Below, one piece after another: positions 1 to 7,633 of a DNA stretch of 47,384 nt. The translations under genes were made by a program, and so were the position numbers. The stretch lies in contig CP070669.1 in the NCBI GenBank assembly GCA_020351835.1, forward strand, positions 935,714-983,097, written 5' to 3'. The stretch is from Nitrospirota bacterium. GTDB taxonomy: Bacteria > Nitrospirota > Thermodesulfovibrionia > Thermodesulfovibrionales > BMS3Bbin05. Within the stretch, counting starts at the first letter, position 1; the number at the start of each line of letters is the position of its first letter. The notes under the pieces were generated by a model. That model saw nothing but the letters and a program-made list of their open reading frames with translations. It searched no databases and was not told where the DNA came from.

Positions 1-324
1 GATAAAGGTGCGGCCAGGGAAAAGATCTTAAAGCCGGAAAAGGAGGCATATAACCTTGACCTGGCAAGGCAGATAAAGGGTGCAGTTTCCTGTCCTGTAG
101 GATCGGTAGGCGGATTCCGTTCATATGATGTTATATCTAAGGCGATAAGGGAAGACGTTGATTATATTTCTGTTGCAAGGCCGTTGATAAGAGAACCGGG
201 GCTGCCTCTGAGATGGCAAAATGGAGACACATCCCGAACCAAATGCATATCGTGTAACAAATGTTTTGGTCCGGGCCTTAAAGAAGGCGGCATATATTGC
301 GTGAACGAAAAGAAAGAAGGTTAG
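1..324 (+). CDS. C-terminal part of NADH:flavin oxidoreductase (old yellow enzyme family)
   Basis: The reading frame is open from the first base and ends in TAG; only the last 107 residues are in the window. They show the end of a flavin-binding TIM barrel (a GSVGGF phosphate-binding turn near residue 34 and ISVARPLIREP near 56-66) followed by CxxCxxC (Cys82, 85, 88) and a further Cys100. That cysteine pattern is the [4Fe-4S] site of the 2,4-dienoyl-CoA reductase/trimethylamine dehydrogenase branch. The protein stops right after the cluster, so it lacks the C-terminal FAD/NADH domains of those larger enzymes. The substrate cannot be deduced. Family sure, exact reaction unknown. Confidence 0.8.
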   Translation, partial: DKGAAREKILKPEKEAYNLDLARQIKGAVSCPVGSVGGFRSYDVISKAIREDVDYISVARPLIREPGLPLRWQNGDTSRTKCISCNKCFGPGLKEGGIYCVNEKKEG

Positions 325-549
325 AAGAGGCCTGAACTCACAGTTTCAAGTTACTAACATAAGTGAAAAAACTGTTGATAACTGTGCTGAGATCGGCCCG
401 AAAGCATTGATTTTAGTGGTTTTAGCCTTTTTTGCCCTGCTGAAGCATCTTGCAAAATATCGCTTAAAACGGAATGGTTATTGATCAGGATCTTCCTGGT
501 GAGAGGTTTGGCAGGCTCTCTACCGGGCAGGTAAGTTAGGGCATCGGTG

Positions 550-1611
550 CTATTCTTCAGGGTCTTCGACCGAGTTAAGGTCGAAGATCTTAACGCCCTC
601 GGTGTATTCTCTCGTCCTGTACTGTGTAATGTTAAGCATTCTGACTATTATATCATCCATTCGGCTGCACTGCTCCAATATGATCTCGGCATCTTCACTG
701 GAAAGTTTCATTTCTTTGCCCTTCGATCTGATCAGCTCGGTTATTCCCATAAGGACAGTGAGTGGCTGCCTTAGCTCATGAGCGGCAGCCCCGGCAAGCT
801 CAATAGATGCCTTAAGCCTGTTTCGTTCCACTTCGCTCTGTATGCTCTTAATGACCGTTTTTGAGAAAAACCAGATAATGGTAGTTATGAAAAGAAATGC
901 AGCGAATCCTATGATCACATAAGAGGTAACAGTTCTTCTGAATGCTGAATCATGGTTCTTGTCGGAGAGTGTTGCGGGAATATTAATGCTTATGCCTCCA
1001 CGAACATCTCCAATTGTGTAACCCTGCTCATGATGGCAGTTCAGGCACGATTCTCCTATATGCAGCGGTGCCATATATCTGAAAAATCGCTCTCCTGCAA
1101 TATTAGTGAAGGTATAACTTTCCGAAGCGCCCAGCTCGAACTCTGCAAGGGCCTTCTTCTCCCAAGGGTCAGGTTTATTTATCGGGTTCAGAAGTTTGAG
1201 GCTTGTAATGTGGTACTGGAACTGTCCCATATCCTCTGCCATTTCCGACATCTGGCGGGTCATGTATGCAGGATTTATCATGGTGTACTTCTTGCCTGCC
1301 GTGGAGGTTATATCCCTTTGGGGAATAACGAGATATGGGTTCGGTTGGGTCTGGTCCGTAACCTTTACATAGACACCGTCATGTTTCGAGTTCCACTCCC
1401 TTGCAAGAATAAGCTGTGAGAAGAAGGATCTGCCGGACTCCAGTAGCTCTGTTACCTGCCGTGTTTCATGGTTACTTTTTTCAAAGGCAATAAGTGCGAG
1501 CAGAAGAATGCCCATGATCACAAGGAACGGAACTGCAAAGAGCATAGTGAAACGGCATGGAGATTTCAGATTGAGGAGCTTTATATCGGTCAGCTTTAGT
1601 CTTTTTTTCAT
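550..1611 (-). CDS. Membrane-anchored DUF3365-type haem sensor with a histidine-kinase dimerisation domain only
   Basis: The 353-aa protein has an N-terminal membrane helix (about residues 23-43), a periplasmic region of roughly 185 residues resembling DUF3365/Tll0287 sensors with a CLNCHH c-type haem motif near residue 190, and a second membrane helix (about 230-250). A HisKA-like segment AAHELRQPLTVL follows, with the phospho-acceptor His near 278. Only 75 residues come after this His and they contain no N, G1 or G2 ATP-binding boxes. The gene ends in a true TAG and no ATPase domain is encoded beyond it in any frame. It could be phosphorylated in trans, or act as a dimerising sensor. It is divergent from the Nudix gene. 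Confidence 0.75.
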   Translation of the reverse strand: MKKRLKLTDIKLLNLKSPCRFTMLFAVPFLVIMGILLLALIAFEKSNHETRQVTELLESGRSFFSQLILAREWNSKHDGVYVKVTDQTQPNPYLVIPQRDITSTAGKKYTMINPAYMTRQMSEMAEDMGQFQYHITSLKLLNPINKPDPWEKKALAEFELGASESYTFTNIAGERFFRYMAPLHIGESCLNCHHEQGYTIGDVRGGISINIPATLSDKNHDSAFRRTVTSYVIIGFAAFLFITTIIWFFSKTVIKSIQSEVERNRLKASIELAGAAAHELRQPLTVLMGITELIRSKGKEMKLSSEDAEIILEQCSRMDDIIVRMLNITQYRTREYTEGVKIFDLNSVEDPEE

Positions 1612-1779
1612 TATTTCTTTTTTTGAGTTATAAATACGAAATGAGAACCGGCGACCAAGCCTGTTAAATTATTATCTGCATTATAAAGTTAAAAGGCTCC
1701 CAAGTCAATAATGGCTTGTTTAGATCAACTTGATAATTGCATGCAACGGTTCTATAATCATCTGAGAAAGGATGAGATA

Positions 1780-2184
1780 ATGATGGAAGAAAGAAGGAAC
1801 CCTTATCCAACAGCGGATGTTATCATACAGAATAGAAAAAGGCAGATACTACTCATTAACAGGAAGTATCCTCCTTACGGCTGGGCATTGCCCGGCGGAT
1901 TTGTTGATTACGGCGAGAGCCTTGAGGATGCAGCCGTAAGGGAGGCCAAGGAAGAGACGGGACTGGATATAAAGGTGACCAGGCAGTTCCACACATATTC
2001 TTCACCCGACAGGGACGAGAGGTTCCATACCATAACCACAGTATTTATTGCGGTTGCCGATGGCGAACCTCATGCTGCTGATGACGCCTCGGATGCTGCG
2101 TTCCATGACATTGATGACCTTCCTGACAATATGGCGTTCGATCATAGAGACATAATCGATGATTTCATTAAAGAAAGGTATTGA
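1780..2184 (+). CDS. Nudix hydrolase
   Basis: The complete Nudix box is present: [20 protein letters not shown] followed by ETGL, matching Gx5Ex7REUxEExGU, which binds the metal and hydrolyses nucleoside diphosphates linked to another moiety. The [12 protein letters not shown] lead-in and the short length (134 aa) resemble ADP-ribose/NADH-type or general housecleaning Nudix proteins; the substrate is not readable. The frame is open from ATG 1711, but I prefer the tandem ATGs at 1780/1783 because a GAGAAAGGATGAG Shine-Dalgarno-like stretch precedes them and family similarity starts there. It is a stand-alone gene, divergent from the sensor upstream. Confidence 0.85.
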   Translation: MMEERRNPYPTADVIIQNRKRQILLINRKYPPYGWALPGGFVDYGESLEDAAVREAKEETGLDIKVTRQFHTYSSPDRDERFHTITTVFIAVADGEPHAADDASDAAFHDIDDLPDNMAFDHRDIIDDFIKERY

Positions 2185-2273
2185 TCCGGCATTCTTGATA
2201 GTTGTAACCTGTTGTGATAACATTAAAAAAAGTAACATACCTTAGAGGCATGGTCATATCATTCGGGTAATTT

Positions 2274-3881
2274 ATGGACCCTATACTATCAACCGATATT
2301 AAAGAAAAACTTATAGAGGAGTTTGCTTCTCTAAGCGGAAACGTAGATATCCATGTTTATACCGCGAAGGGCATTAATGATAAATATAACGAGTATGCAG
2401 TGAAGATATGTGAAGAGTTCTCCGGACTTAGTGAGAAGATAAGCTATGAAGAGCATGATCTGGACAGTGATGAAGCAAGGAGATACGGGGTAAAGTCTTC
2501 ACCTTCGATCCTTTTCAGCCCGGATAGATACGGGATAATGATTATGGGCGCTCCTTTGGGCGAAGAAGGACGTTCTTTTGTCGCAGCTATTGTGATGGTA
2601 TCGTCAGGCAAAGGTATCCTGTCAGAGAGCTCCGATGAAAGGCTCAGGGGACTTAAGGATAAACGAGAGATCATGGTGTTCGTGACACCCACTTGACCTA
2701 TCTGCCCCCAGCAGGTTGCTTATGGGGTATCATCGGCGATAGCGGTTCCGGACAAGATCTCGGTTAAGGTGATAGAGGCCGGGGAGAACCGTGAACTGGC
2801 TAAGAAGTTCGCAGTATCCTCCGTACCGCAGACAGTGGTTAACGGGAACATTGTAGCTGTAAGCCTTCAGCCTGAGGAAGCATTTGTTGATGCCGTGATG
2901 TCGGGAGCCCCCGTTGAGATAAAGCTACCTGAAAGGACCGGTGAGATGGTCGAGAAGGATATGGTGGTGATCGGGGCCGGCCCGGCCGGTCTTACCGCGG
3001 CGATATATGCTGCGCGCTCCGGTATGAGCACAGTGGTGCTGGACAGGGCAAATATAGGGGGGCAGGTGGCGATCACACCTGTGGTAGAGAACTATCCCGG
3101 ATATACCAGGATCCCGGGAAAGACACTGACGGACATGATGGCACAGCAAGCGCTGGAGTATTCGGAGATCAGGCAGGGAGAAGAGGTCACTGACGTTAAA
3201 AAGAACACCGACGGGACTTTCGACCTGACGACTACTTCATCAAGATACAGGGCGAGGTGCATAATCATTGCTACAGGAGCTGAGCATACCAAACTTGGAG
3301 TGCCGGGCGAGAAGCGGTTCTTTGGAAGAGGGGTGAGCTACTGTGCAACGTGCGACGGATATTTTTTCAAGGATGATAAGAAAGTTATAATCGTCGGGGG
3401 TGGCAGCACTGCGGCTATAGAGGCGCTGTACCTCGAGAGTATAGGTGTAGATATCACAATGGTCCACAGGAGGAGCAAGCTCAGAGCCGAACAAAAACTG
3501 CAGGAGAGCATAAAGGAAAGGAACATACCGATAATATGGGATTCTGTAGTTGAGGAGATAAAGGGTGATGAGTTGGTCAGGTCAGTAAGGCTCAAGAACT
3601 TAAAGAACGGGGAATCGAAAGAGATGAAGGTAGACGGCGTCTTTATAGCGGTAGGCTATGATCCCGTGAACGGGCTGGCAAAGAAGATAGGTCTGGAGCT
3701 GACCGATGACGGATATATAAAAGTTGATGAGCAGCACAGGACCTCGGTTGAAGGCATTTATGCTGCAGGCGATATTACAGGTGGTATAAAGCAGATAGTT
3801 ACTGCAGTAGGTCAGGGTTCTGTCGCTGCAATAAATGCATTCGAGGACAATATGAAGCCTTACTGGAAGGAAGGCTCATAA
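2274..3881 (+). CDS. AhpF/thioredoxin-reductase-like flavoprotein with in-frame UGA, probable selenocysteine at residue 141
   Basis: Read through a single TGA (2694-2696), the gene encodes 535 residues, close to AhpF length (about 520). Residues 1-230 form two thioredoxin folds. The first has no CxxC but keeps a cis-Pro loop (SSPS). The second has TPT-U-PIC-PQQ, with UGA exactly at the first cysteine of the CxxC and Cys144 as resolving residue, and a cis-Pro loop SSVPQ near 185. Residues about 230-535 are a thioredoxin reductase: FAD motif GAGPAG (234-239), active-site CATC (Cys357/Cys360), NADPH motif VGGGS and a final AAGD motif. The expected role is NAD(P)H-dependent reduction of a peroxiredoxin or thioredoxin-like partner in the cytosol. 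No ahpC lies nearby. A sense-to-stop mutation is the alternative, but the frame on both sides and the recoding hairpin favour Sec. The SD before ATG 2274 is weak. Confidence 0.85.
2694..2729 (+). promoter_or_regulatory. Probable bacterial SECIS element just after the UGA codon
   Basis: A stem-loop begins six bases after the UGA. Bases 2703-2708 (TGCCCC) pair with 2724-2729 (GGGGTA), allowing one G-U. An upper stem AGC/GCT (2710-2712 with 2718-2720) closes an AGGTT apical loop. GGU in the loop begins 17 bases after UGA, inside the range usual for bacterial SECIS hairpins, and the top GC-AGGUU-GC closely resembles the E. coli fdhF element (GC-AGGUCU-GC, from memory). This would bind SelB and direct Sec insertion. 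Confidence 0.72.
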
Positions 3882-3897
3882 CTATCTTGGAGGTTAT

Positions 3898-4122
3898 ATG
3901 GACCGCTATGAATATCAGATAACGGGGCATTCCGCAGAATCTTTCGACCGGGTTAACTATTTTTGTACAGAAGAGGGAAAATGCGGGCTTAATGACGTGC
4001 CCGGCGACCAGTTGCAGGCATTTATGGGGATTCTTAATGAACAGGGGCAGGAGGGTTGGGAGCTTGTGCAGCTTTTTTTCGGAGCGCAGGGTGTGCTTGC
4101 GTTCTGGAAGCGCAGGTCATAA
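3898..4122 (+). CDS. Small DUF4177-like protein
   Basis: A 74-aa protein with a good SD (GGAGG six bases before the ATG), 16 bases after the flavoprotein gene and probably co-transcribed with it. It starts MDRYEYQI and contains LNEQGQEGWELVQLFF followed by LAFWKRR. This is the pattern of DUF4177-type proteins, small alpha/beta proteins of unknown function with a conserved GWEL-V core. Cys residues occur at about positions 23 and 29. No catalytic motif is evident. Confidence 0.65.
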   Translation: MDRYEYQITGHSAESFDRVNYFCTEEGKCGLNDVPGDQLQAFMGILNEQGQEGWELVQLFFGAQGVLAFWKRRS

Positions 4123-4165
4123 TGGGGCAAACATTACTTTTATAGGCGCTGAAAAGATATGGCGG

Positions 4166-4194
4166 TTGACAATGCGGGGCAGTTAATTTAATAA
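4166..4194 (+). promoter_or_regulatory. Predicted sigma-70 promoter for the Yip1-family gene
   Basis: TTGACA (4166-4171), a 17-base spacer and TAATAA (4189-4194). This would give a leader of about 65 bases before the ATG at 4268, which has its own GGGAGG site. The perfect -35 and ideal spacing support it. Confidence 0.55.
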
Positions 4195-4267
4195 TTTTTA
4201 TAGATAAATATAAGTTCTAAAAGATCTTTAGCAGGTGCTTAAAGAAAAAAATAATGGGAGGTTGTGA

Positions 4268-4900
4268 ATGGCTGAAGAAACCGGTTTAGTGAGATCGATC
4301 GTTGACGATGCAATTCGTGTCATCAAGGGTCCTGCAGCTTTCTACAGGCAGATGCCGAAGGACGGAGGATTTGGTAAGCCGGTCCTGTTCCTGTCTGCTA
4401 TGACATTTGCAGGATTCTTTATTCTGCTTATATCAAAAGCATATGTTCTGCACCCGTCAGGACTTGTCGGCGGACTTATCATGTTCATAGTGATCCCAAC
4501 GATCATAATATTGTTGAGCTTTCTGTGCGCTGCACTTCTTCATGCAATATGGAAAGTGCTCGGAAGCTCCGAGAGCTATGAAACGGCATACAGGTGCATG
4601 GCTTATTCATACGCGGTCCTGCCGATCGCATCGCTTCTTGTCCTGATGCCGACCATAGGGGCTATAATCAGCACACTATGGATACTGTACATTATCGTAT
4701 CTGCTTCCGTTCATGTCCATAAGATAAGACCTGCCCTGGCATGGCTCGTTCTGGGGCTCATCGCCCTTGTGTTTATGGCAGTGAACGTCAGCTACACGGT
4801 AGGGAGCAAGCGTGCGACAAGTAAACTGTCCGAGAAGGCTTATGAACTTGAACAACATCTTTCGGAAGAGAATAAGAAGGTCAAAGAAAGCAAAGAATAA
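4268..4900 (+). CDS. Yip1-domain integral membrane protein
   Basis: A 210-aa protein with a soluble N-terminus carrying the IKGPAAFYRQMPKDGGFGKP pattern typical of bacterial Yip1-domain proteins, then five hydrophobic segments (about residues 40-60, 67-92, 115-133, 135-152 and 157-177) and a charged C-terminal tail likely to form a coiled coil. The bacterial family has no firm function. A strong SD (GGGAGG) precedes the ATG, a promoter lies upstream and a terminator downstream, so it is a single-gene unit. Confidence 0.75.
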   Translation: MAEETGLVRSIVDDAIRVIKGPAAFYRQMPKDGGFGKPVLFLSAMTFAGFFILLISKAYVLHPSGLVGGLIMFIVIPTIIILLSFLCAALLHAIWKVLGSSESYETAYRCMAYSYAVLPIASLLVLMPTIGAIISTLWILYIIVSASVHVHKIRPALAWLVLGLIALVFMAVNVSYTVGSKRATSKLSEKAYELEQHLSEENKKVKESKE

Positions 4901-4923
4901 TATTACATCAGATATATTTTGAG

Positions 4924-4950
4924 CGCCCCGTGTTGTTCGGGGCGTTTTTT
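4924..4950 (+). terminator. Rho-independent terminator
   Basis: A perfect 7-bp GC-rich stem CGCCCCG/CGGGGCG (4924-4930 with 4938-4944), a 7-base loop and six Ts follow the Yip1-family gene by about 24 bases. Confidence 0.9.
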
Positions 4951-4994
4951 GTATCTGCTATATTACTTATTTCACCTGCCTGCTTTCTTTGTTT

Positions 4995-5000
4995 TATAAT
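4995..5000 (+). promoter_or_regulatory. Possible leaderless promoter of mqnE (-10 TATAAT)
   Basis: A consensus TATAAT ends five bases before the mqnE ATG (5006) and there is no Shine-Dalgarno sequence. Transcription would start at or next to the ATG. The -35 is poor (TTCACC 18 bases upstream). Confidence 0.4.
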
Positions 5001-5005
5001 TATCA

Positions 5006-6064
5006 ATGCTAAGTCATATCGAAAATAAGGTTGCCGGCGGCAAGAGGCTTTCTGGCGAGGAAGGTCTTGAGCTTCTCGGGTCCGATGACCTTTTCAGGCT
5101 CGGTAGGCTGGCCGACACGGTATGCAGAAGGATAAACGGCAGGAAGGCATACTACGTCCGGAACAGGCATATCAACCCTACCAATATATGTTTGAACAGA
5201 TGCGGTTTTTGTGCTTTCAGCCGTTCTAAAGGGGAAGAGGGCGCATATGAGCTGAGCCTTGACGAGATAGCCGAGCGTGTCAGGAGCGCACCCGGCGGGA
5301 CGAAAGAGATCCATATAGTAGGCGGGCTGCATCCTGATTGGCCCTTTGAGCATTACCTTGATATTGTAAGAACTATTAAGAGGGTATCTCCAGGGGTACA
5401 TGTCAAGGCATTTACGGCGGTAGAGATAGACCACTTCTCCAGGATCAGTGGACGTTCTATTGAAGATACGCTTAGAGTGCTTAAAGACAATGGTCTTGAC
5501 GCCATGCCGGGAGGCGGTGCGGAGATATTTTCACAGCCGACACGCGATAAATTGTGTCCGGAGAAGATCTCCGGCGAGAGATGGCTTGAGGTCCATGAGG
5601 CAGCCCACGGCGCAGGTATAAAGACGAACGCAACCATACTATACGGTCATGTTGAATCGTTCGAGGACCGCATAGATCACCTGATGAGGTTGAGGAAGCT
5701 CCAGGACCGTACCGGGGGATTTCAGGCCTTCATCCCTCTTTCATATCATCCTAAGAACACGGAGATGGGAGGGGAATATCCTTCCGCGATCGATGATCTT
5801 AAGACGATCGCTGTGAGCCGATTGATGCTGGACAATATCCCCCACATAAAGGCCTACTGGATAATGCTTGGGGAGAAGATCTCACAGCTTGCGCTGCTCT
5901 TTGGTGCCGATGATATAGACGGTACTGTAATAGAGGAGAAGATAACTCACTCCGCCGGTGCATTGACGGGTGAGAGTTTAACGGGAGAGCAGATGGCCCA
6001 TCTTATAAGGCGGGCCGGAAAGGTACCGGTCGAGCGCGACGCGCTCTACAGGACCATCGAGTGA
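5006..6064 (+). CDS. mqnE: Aminofutalosine synthase MqnE (radical SAM)
   Basis: Couples the enolpyruvyl product of MqnA to SAM-derived adenosyl radical chemistry to make aminofutalosine, an early step of the futalosine route to menaquinone. The 352-aa protein carries the radical-SAM CxxxCxxC (Cys62, 66, 69), HIVGGLHPDWPFEHYLD, FTAVEIDHFSR, PGGGAEIF and LQDRTGGFQAFIPLS, which distinguish MqnE from MqnC and CofH. It overlaps mqnC by four bases, the usual pairing. mqnA, mqnB and mqnD are not in the window. The start is ATG 5006 without an SD. Confidence 0.93.
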   Translation: MLSHIENKVAGGKRLSGEEGLELLGSDDLFRLGRLADTVCRRINGRKAYYVRNRHINPTNICLNRCGFCAFSRSKGEEGAYELSLDEIAERVRSAPGGTKEIHIVGGLHPDWPFEHYLDIVRTIKRVSPGVHVKAFTAVEIDHFSRISGRSIEDTLRVLKDNGLDAMPGGGAEIFSQPTRDKLCPEKISGERWLEVHEAAHGAGIKTNATILYGHVESFEDRIDHLMRLRKLQDRTGGFQAFIPLSYHPKNTEMGGEYPSAIDDLKTIAVSRLMLDNIPHIKAYWIMLGEKISQLALLFGADDIDGTVIEEKITHSAGALTGESLTGEQMAHLIRRAGKVPVERDALYRTIE

Positions 6065-7143
6065 TCGATAGCATGACAGCTAAAAGGATAGATAAAAAAG
6101 AGGCTCTTGAGCTACTCGGGAAGGGAGACCTTCTTGACTTAGGTGAGCGCGCGGACAAGATAAGGCAGGGACTTCATCCCGAAGAAGTCGTTACATTTAT
6201 CGTGGACAGGAACATAAACTATACGAACGTCTGCCTTAACAAATGCCGTTTCTGCGCTTTCTACAGGGACAGGTCCGCTCCTGATGCGTATGTTCTGACA
6301 AAGGACCAGTTGTTCGATAAGATCGTAGAGACTATCGACCAGGGTGGCACGCAGATCCTGATACAGGGGGGGTTGCATCCGGACCTAGATATTCACTACT
6401 ACGTTGATATGCTGAGGTCCATTAAGAAGAGGTTCGATATAGATGTACATGGATTTTCACCCCCGGAGATAACGTATATAGCAGAAAGATCCGACCTGAC
6501 CGTAAGAGAGACCCTTGAGGTCCTGGGTGAGGCCGGGCTGGATTCGGTCCCCGGCGGAGGCGCCGAGATACTGTCTGACAGGGTCAGGGAGCAATTGAGC
6601 CCGAAGAAGATCAGAACCGCCGAATGGCTGAAGGTGATGGAAGAGGCCCACGGGCTTGGGATGAGGACGACGGCCACGATGATGTTCGGAAGCGTAGAGA
6701 CCGAAATGGACATCATCGAGCATCTTGATGCTATCAGGGGCCTTCAGGACAGGACCGGAGGTTTTACTGCGTTTATTCCGTGGAGCTTTCAGAGCCTTAA
6801 TACAGAGATAGCTAAAAGTGCGGGTAAGAAAAGCAGGTCTAAGGGCTCATTTGATCAGAGCACAGGGGTTGATTATCTGAAAATCCTTGCAGTATCAAGG
6901 ATTTATCTTGATAATATCAGGAACTTACAGGCATCCTGGGTCACTCAGGGGCTGAAGATGGCACAGGTAGCCCTGAGGTTCGGGGCAAACGATTTCGGCT
7001 CTACGATGATAGAGGAAAATGTCGTCAGAGCTGCCGGAGTAAGCTACAGGGTAACGAAAGAGGACATAATCGAGGCTATAAGGGCATCAGGTTTCAGCCC
7101 TGCGCAGAGGAACACAAAATACCATATTATCAAAAGGTTTTAG
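6061..7143 (+). CDS. mqnC: Cyclic dehypoxanthinyl futalosine synthase MqnC (radical SAM)
   Basis: Cyclises dehypoxanthine futalosine in menaquinone synthesis. The 360-aa frame shows YTNVCLNKCRFCAFYRD (Cys58, 62, 65 bind the cluster), GGTQILIQGGLHPDLDIHYY, HGFSPPEITYI, PGGGAEILSDRVR, TTATMMFGSVET and LQDRTGGFTAFIPWSFQ, all MqnC hallmarks. The frame can start at GTG 6061, overlapping the mqnE stop, or at ATG 6073; neither has a strong SD, consistent with translational coupling to mqnE. A run of basic residues (about 255-262, KKSRSKGS) is an insertion relative to the family core. Confidence 0.93.
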   Translation: MIDSMTAKRIDKKEALELLGKGDLLDLGERADKIRQGLHPEEVVTFIVDRNINYTNVCLNKCRFCAFYRDRSAPDAYVLTKDQLFDKIVETIDQGGTQILIQGGLHPDLDIHYYVDMLRSIKKRFDIDVHGFSPPEITYIAERSDLTVRETLEVLGEAGLDSVPGGGAEILSDRVREQLSPKKIRTAEWLKVMEEAHGLGMRTTATMMFGSVETEMDIIEHLDAIRGLQDRTGGFTAFIPWSFQSLNTEIAKSAGKKSRSKGSFDQSTGVDYLKILAVSRIYLDNIRNLQASWVTQGLKMAQVALRFGANDFGSTMIEENVVRAAGVSYRVTKEDIIEAIRASGFSPAQRNTKYHIIKRF

Positions 7144-7251
7144 TCATTATTAATCAGCATACGTTCGCAAATGTTGAACAATATGATGGATATATGGGTT
7201 GTTTTATTTGTATAATATACTTCCTGATACCAGTGTGATCGGGTTTTTGCC

Positions 7252-7605
7252 ATGAACTTAAGAAAGATGCTCAAATCAAAGCTTCACCGGGCGTGCGTCA
7301 CGGAGGCTAACCTTGATTACGAGGGGAGCTGTACCGTGGACGAAGGCCTCATGGAGCTTGCCGACATTGCCCCTAACGAGATGGTGCTCATCAGCAACAT
7401 CAATAACGGGGAGAGGTTCGAGACCTATGTGATCCCAGGGGAGAAGGGGTCCGGCAAGGTCTGCCTGAACGGAGCTGCAGCCCGCAAGGGGCTGGTAGGT
7501 GACCGGATAATCATCATTACGAACAGGTATGTATCGGAAGATGAGATCAGCGATTACAAGCCTACAATCATTCAGCTGTCAGAGAATAATAAGCCTTTAA
7601 ACTGA
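7252..7605 (+). CDS. panD: Aspartate 1-decarboxylase (pantothenate/CoA pathway)
   Basis: Makes beta-alanine from L-aspartate using a pyruvoyl group formed by self-cleavage. The cleavage site is plain: DYEGSCTVD, with processing between Gly25 and Ser26. The family landmarks [38 protein letters not shown] and [10 protein letters not shown] are all present. Length 117 aa, close to the usual 115-130. A TATAAT-like box lies at 7211-7216, but no SD is clear before the ATG. No panB or panC is nearby. Confidence 0.95.
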   Translation: MNLRKMLKSKLHRACVTEANLDYEGSCTVDEGLMELADIAPNEMVLISNINNGERFETYVIPGEKGSGKVCLNGAAARKGLVGDRIIIITNRYVSEDEISDYKPTIIQLSENNKPLN

Positions 7606-7633
7606 ATCAACGAGTTGTATCGGAGGTGCTTTA

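Noticed and set aside
952-1419. 155-codon plus-strand frame opposite the haem sensor
   Set aside because: Antisense shadow: the minus-strand gene has recognisable domains, and this frame has no motif or SD.
2690-2770. Splitting the flavoprotein into a 140-aa thioredoxin-like gene and a separate 370-aa reductase started at GTG 2769
   Set aside because: Both parts are in the same frame, the coding sense continues between them with the CxxC and second thioredoxin fold intact, and GTG 2769 has no SD and lies inside that fold.
7211-7216. TATAAT before panD as a promoter
   Set aside because: No recognisable -35 at 16-18 bases and no extended -10; too weak to list.
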